Below are positions 6,820 to 8,483 of a stretch of DNA of 8,483 bases, piece after piece. This stretch comes from RUG11788 sp964578175 (lineage in GTDB: Bacteria > Bacillota_I > Bacilli_A > RF39 > UBA660): the NCBI GenBank assembly GCA_964578175.1, contig CAZOBH010000031.1, positions 1 through 8,483 on the forward strand, given 5' to 3'. The notes under the pieces are model-generated. The model made no database searches. It saw only the letters and a program-made list of their open reading frames with translations, and was not told the origin of the DNA. The stretch's first letter is position 1. The number at the start of each line of letters is the position of its first letter. The position numbers and the translations under genes are program-made.

Positions 6820-8212
6820 CAATACTCCAAGTTTTAACATCAGTTATATGTACTTTTACTATTTGACCAATTAGTGATTTATCTCCAGTAAAATTAACTA
6901 ATTTTTTAGTGTCTGTATAACCAAATAATACTCCTTTTTTATCACTAATTCCCTCACATAATACTGATACATCTTTATCTAATATTTTTTTGTTAGACTC
7001 TAAAGAATAATTATTAATTAAATCATTTAATTTATAAAGTCTTTGCTCTTTAACCTCTTCTGGTACTTGATCAGTTAAATTAGCTGCTGGAGTTTTCTCA
7101 CGAGGTGAATAAATAAATGTATAAGCACTATCATATTTACAATAATTGACTAAATCTAAAGTTTCATTAAAATCTTCCTCAGTCTCACCTGGGAATCCAA
7201 CTATTATATCTGTTGATATAACAACTCTTGGTACTTTTTCTCTAATTTTATCAAATAATTCTTTATAAGATTCTTTAGTATATCTTCTTCCCATAAGTTT
7301 AAGTATTCTAGATGATCCTGATTGAACAGGTAAATGAACAAAAGGCATAATATTGTCATATTTCGCTATAACATCTATCATTCCATCTGTAAAATCCCAT
7401 GGATGAGAAGTCATGAAAAATATTCTAGGAATACCGGTTTTAGCAACATCTTCTAATAAATTTTCCATAGTGTATACATAATCAAAATCTTTTCCATATG
7501 CATTAACATTTTGACCTAAAAGTGTTACTTCTTTATATCCATCTTTAACTAATTCTTCTACTTCACGAATAATATCTTTAGGATTTCTACTTCTTTGTTT
7601 TCCCCTTGTAAATGGAACTATGCAATAAGTACAAAATTTATCACATCCATATATTATATTTACATAGGCTTTAAATGGATTTTCTCTTTTAACTGGAATA
7701 TCTTCAACTATATTACCTTCTTTAGAAAATACTTCTATTTCTTGTTTATTATTTTCAATAGATAAATTTAATACTTCAGGTATTCTATGTAGATTATGAG
7801 TACCAACTACAAAGTTAACAAAAGAGTACTTTTTCATTAAATCATTAACTACTCCTTCTTCTTGAGCCATACATCCACAAAAACCAATTATCAAATCAGG
7901 TTTACTCTCTTTTAAATGCTTAAGTCTACCTAACATACCAAATGCTTTATTATGAGCATTTTCTCTAATAGAACATGTATTTAAAACAACTAAGTCAGCA
8001 TCTAAAAAATCATCAACCCATGTATATCCCATCTTTTCAAGCATAGCTTTAATATTTTCTGTATCATGTTCATTCATTTGACATCCATAAGTTTTTACAA
8101 AGTATTTTTTACCCACTCCAATTGTTGATAAATTAGTATTAAATATATATTTTTCATCAAGTTCTTTTTCTTTTGATCTTTTCTTAGCTTTTATATAATC
8201 AGGTAATTCCAT
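6800..8212 (-). CDS. miaB: tRNA-2-methylthio-N6-dimethylallyladenosine synthase (MiaB)
   Basis: MiaB is a radical-SAM methylthiotransferase that converts i6A37 to ms2i6A37 in tRNAs reading UNN codons, which steadies codon-anticodon pairing. The 470 residues show three parts: the N-terminal MTTase domain (about 36-145) with the auxiliary [4Fe-4S] cysteines C44 (KTYGCQMN), C80 (LNTCSIR) and C114 (FCGC); the radical-SAM core with C190-x3-C194-x2-C197 (YGCDKFCTYC); and a C-terminal TRAM domain at about 410-468. QMNEHD and the overall spacing separate MiaB from MtaB and RimO. A 35-residue charged N-terminal extension resembles the Bacillus proteins. The ATG is supported by AAAGAGGG a few bases upstream. 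It is the first gene of the operon. Confidence 0.96.
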   Translation of the reverse strand: MELPDYIKAKKRSKEKELDEKYIFNTNLSTIGVGKKYFVKTYGCQMNEHDTENIKAMLEKMGYTWVDDFLDADLVVLNTCSIRENAHNKAFGMLGRLKHLKESKPDLIIGFCGCMAQEEGVVNDLMKKYSFVNFVVGTHNLHRIPEVLNLSIENNKQEIEVFSKEGNIVEDIPVKRENPFKAYVNIIYGCDKFCTYCIVPFTRGKQRSRNPKDIIREVEELVKDGYKEVTLLGQNVNAYGKDFDYVYTMENLLEDVAKTGIPRIFFMTSHPWDFTDGMIDVIAKYDNIMPFVHLPVQSGSSRILKLMGRRYTKESYKELFDKIREKVPRVVISTDIIVGFPGETEEDFNETLDLVNYCKYDSAYTFIYSPREKTPAANLTDQVPEEVKEQRLYKLNDLINNYSLESNKKILDKDVSVLCEGISDKKGVLFGYTDTKKLVNFTGDKSLIGQIVKVHITDVKTWSIDGEYVK

Positions 8213-8234
8213 ATCTATTCCCTCTTTCGTTGTT

Positions 8235-8240
8235 ATTATA
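8235..8240 (-). promoter_or_regulatory. Candidate -10 box for the miaB operon
   Basis: TATAAT on the minus strand lies 22 bases before the miaB ATG and just downstream of the palindromic terminator, the right place for an operon promoter. A start near 8228 would give a leader of about 16 bases containing AAAGAGGG. No recognisable -35 is found at 16-18 bases (only a T-run), and no extended -10 TG, so the call rests on position and one hexamer. Confidence 0.45.
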
Positions 8241-8254
8241 CTAAATATAAGTAA

Positions 8255-8284
8255 AATAAAAAAGTAATAATTAATTATTACTTT
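8255..8284 (-). terminator. Palindromic terminator after the right-hand gene
   Basis: Positions 8261-8284 form a 24-base perfect palindrome (AAAGTAATAA, central TTAA, TTATTACTTT). Read on the minus strand it folds into a hairpin with a 10-bp stem and four-base TTAA loop, and runs into TTTTTT-A-TTTT (8263-8253). The stop codon of the right-hand gene (8273-8271) lies in the loop and 3' arm. The stem holds only one G-C pair, so strength is uncertain. On the plus strand the tail after the stem (from 8285) is not T-rich, so it points toward miaB. Confidence 0.65.
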
Positions 8285-8483
8285 CTGACAACACCGTTTT
8301 TATTATACCATCTATTTTATTAGTTTTATTCTTTTCTAATACATCAATTTTAATATCGTTATAGTTCTTTTTAAAATACTTAACTATTTTATTCATTCTA
8401 GGTACTAATTCTTTAGAATCAAGATTATCCATGATAATTTCTAAATTTTGAAACTTAGTATATTTACCAAATTTATTTTTTAT
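8271..8483 (-). CDS. C-terminal fragment of an unidentified protein, cut by the window edge
   Basis: The minus strand is open from the right edge to TAA at 8273-8271, giving the last 70 residues of a protein. It begins IKNKFGKYTKF and ends VLSESNN. It is lysine/asparagine-rich and looks like helices with a short ELVPRMNKI segment in the middle. No cysteine, motif or membrane segment is visible and I recognise no family. A downstream terminator and an open frame to the edge support a real gene. In B. subtilis the genes before miaB are rny, ymdB and spoVS, and this fragment does not look like the end of any of them. Confidence 0.65.
   Translation of the reverse strand: MKNKFGKYTKFQNLEIIMDNLDSKELVPRMNKIVKYFKKNYNDIKIDVLEKNKTNKIDGIIKTVLSESNN

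Noticed and set aside
6820..6840. ATG at 6840 for the YlbF-family gene
   Set aside because: No ribosome site precedes it and it lies deeper within miaB; the ATG at 6819 has GGAG at five bases.

Overview
The window is very AT-rich (roughly a quarter G+C in lines sampled by eye). Every gene I can support lies on the minus strand, so transcription runs from the right end to the left. TGA is used as a real stop (end of the RNHCP gene) and tryptophan is TGG, so the standard bacterial code applies and not the Mycoplasma code. Strong GGAGG-type ribosome sites, AT-only terminators, a non-mevalonate isoprenoid gene and a miaB/ymcA-type gene pair suggest a low-G+C Firmicute, probably an uncultured gut-type Bacilli/Erysipelotrichia or RF39-like lineage. 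The lineage is inferred from style and synteny only.

Right to left: (1) the C-terminal end of an unrecognised gene (8271-8483) ends inside a 24-nt perfect palindrome that looks like a terminator. (2) A five-gene, tightly packed, probable operon (8212 to 3076) follows: miaB (tRNA methylthiolation), a YlbF/YmcA-family helical protein, an RNHCP-type zinc-ribbon protein, dxs (first step of the MEP isoprenoid pathway) and a membrane-anchored GH25 lysozyme with Ig-like modules. Several junctions overlap, including a one-base TAGTG overlap between dxs and the lysozyme. The operon ends at an A-tract/T-tract hairpin. (3) A compact three-gene cassette of unknown function (3011 to 703) encodes a short coiled-coil protein, a 601-residue lysine/asparagine/isoleucine-rich protein and a small acidic protein, with 1-nt gaps. 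(4) A single-gene rubrerythrin unit (673-131) has a possible promoter of its own and a clear terminator. (5) The first eight codons of another gene run off the left edge.

The miaB and YlbF-type genes sit together as in Bacillus subtilis (ymcB-ymcA) and both relate to RNA handling. Dxs supplies isopentenyl precursors, which are also needed for the i6A that MiaB modifies and for the lipid carrier of cell-wall synthesis, so a loose tRNA/isoprenoid/wall theme is possible but inferred. The unknown cassette is the least explained part. I see no IS element, CRISPR array, tRNA, rRNA or riboswitch. No intergenic stretch exceeds about 110 bases.
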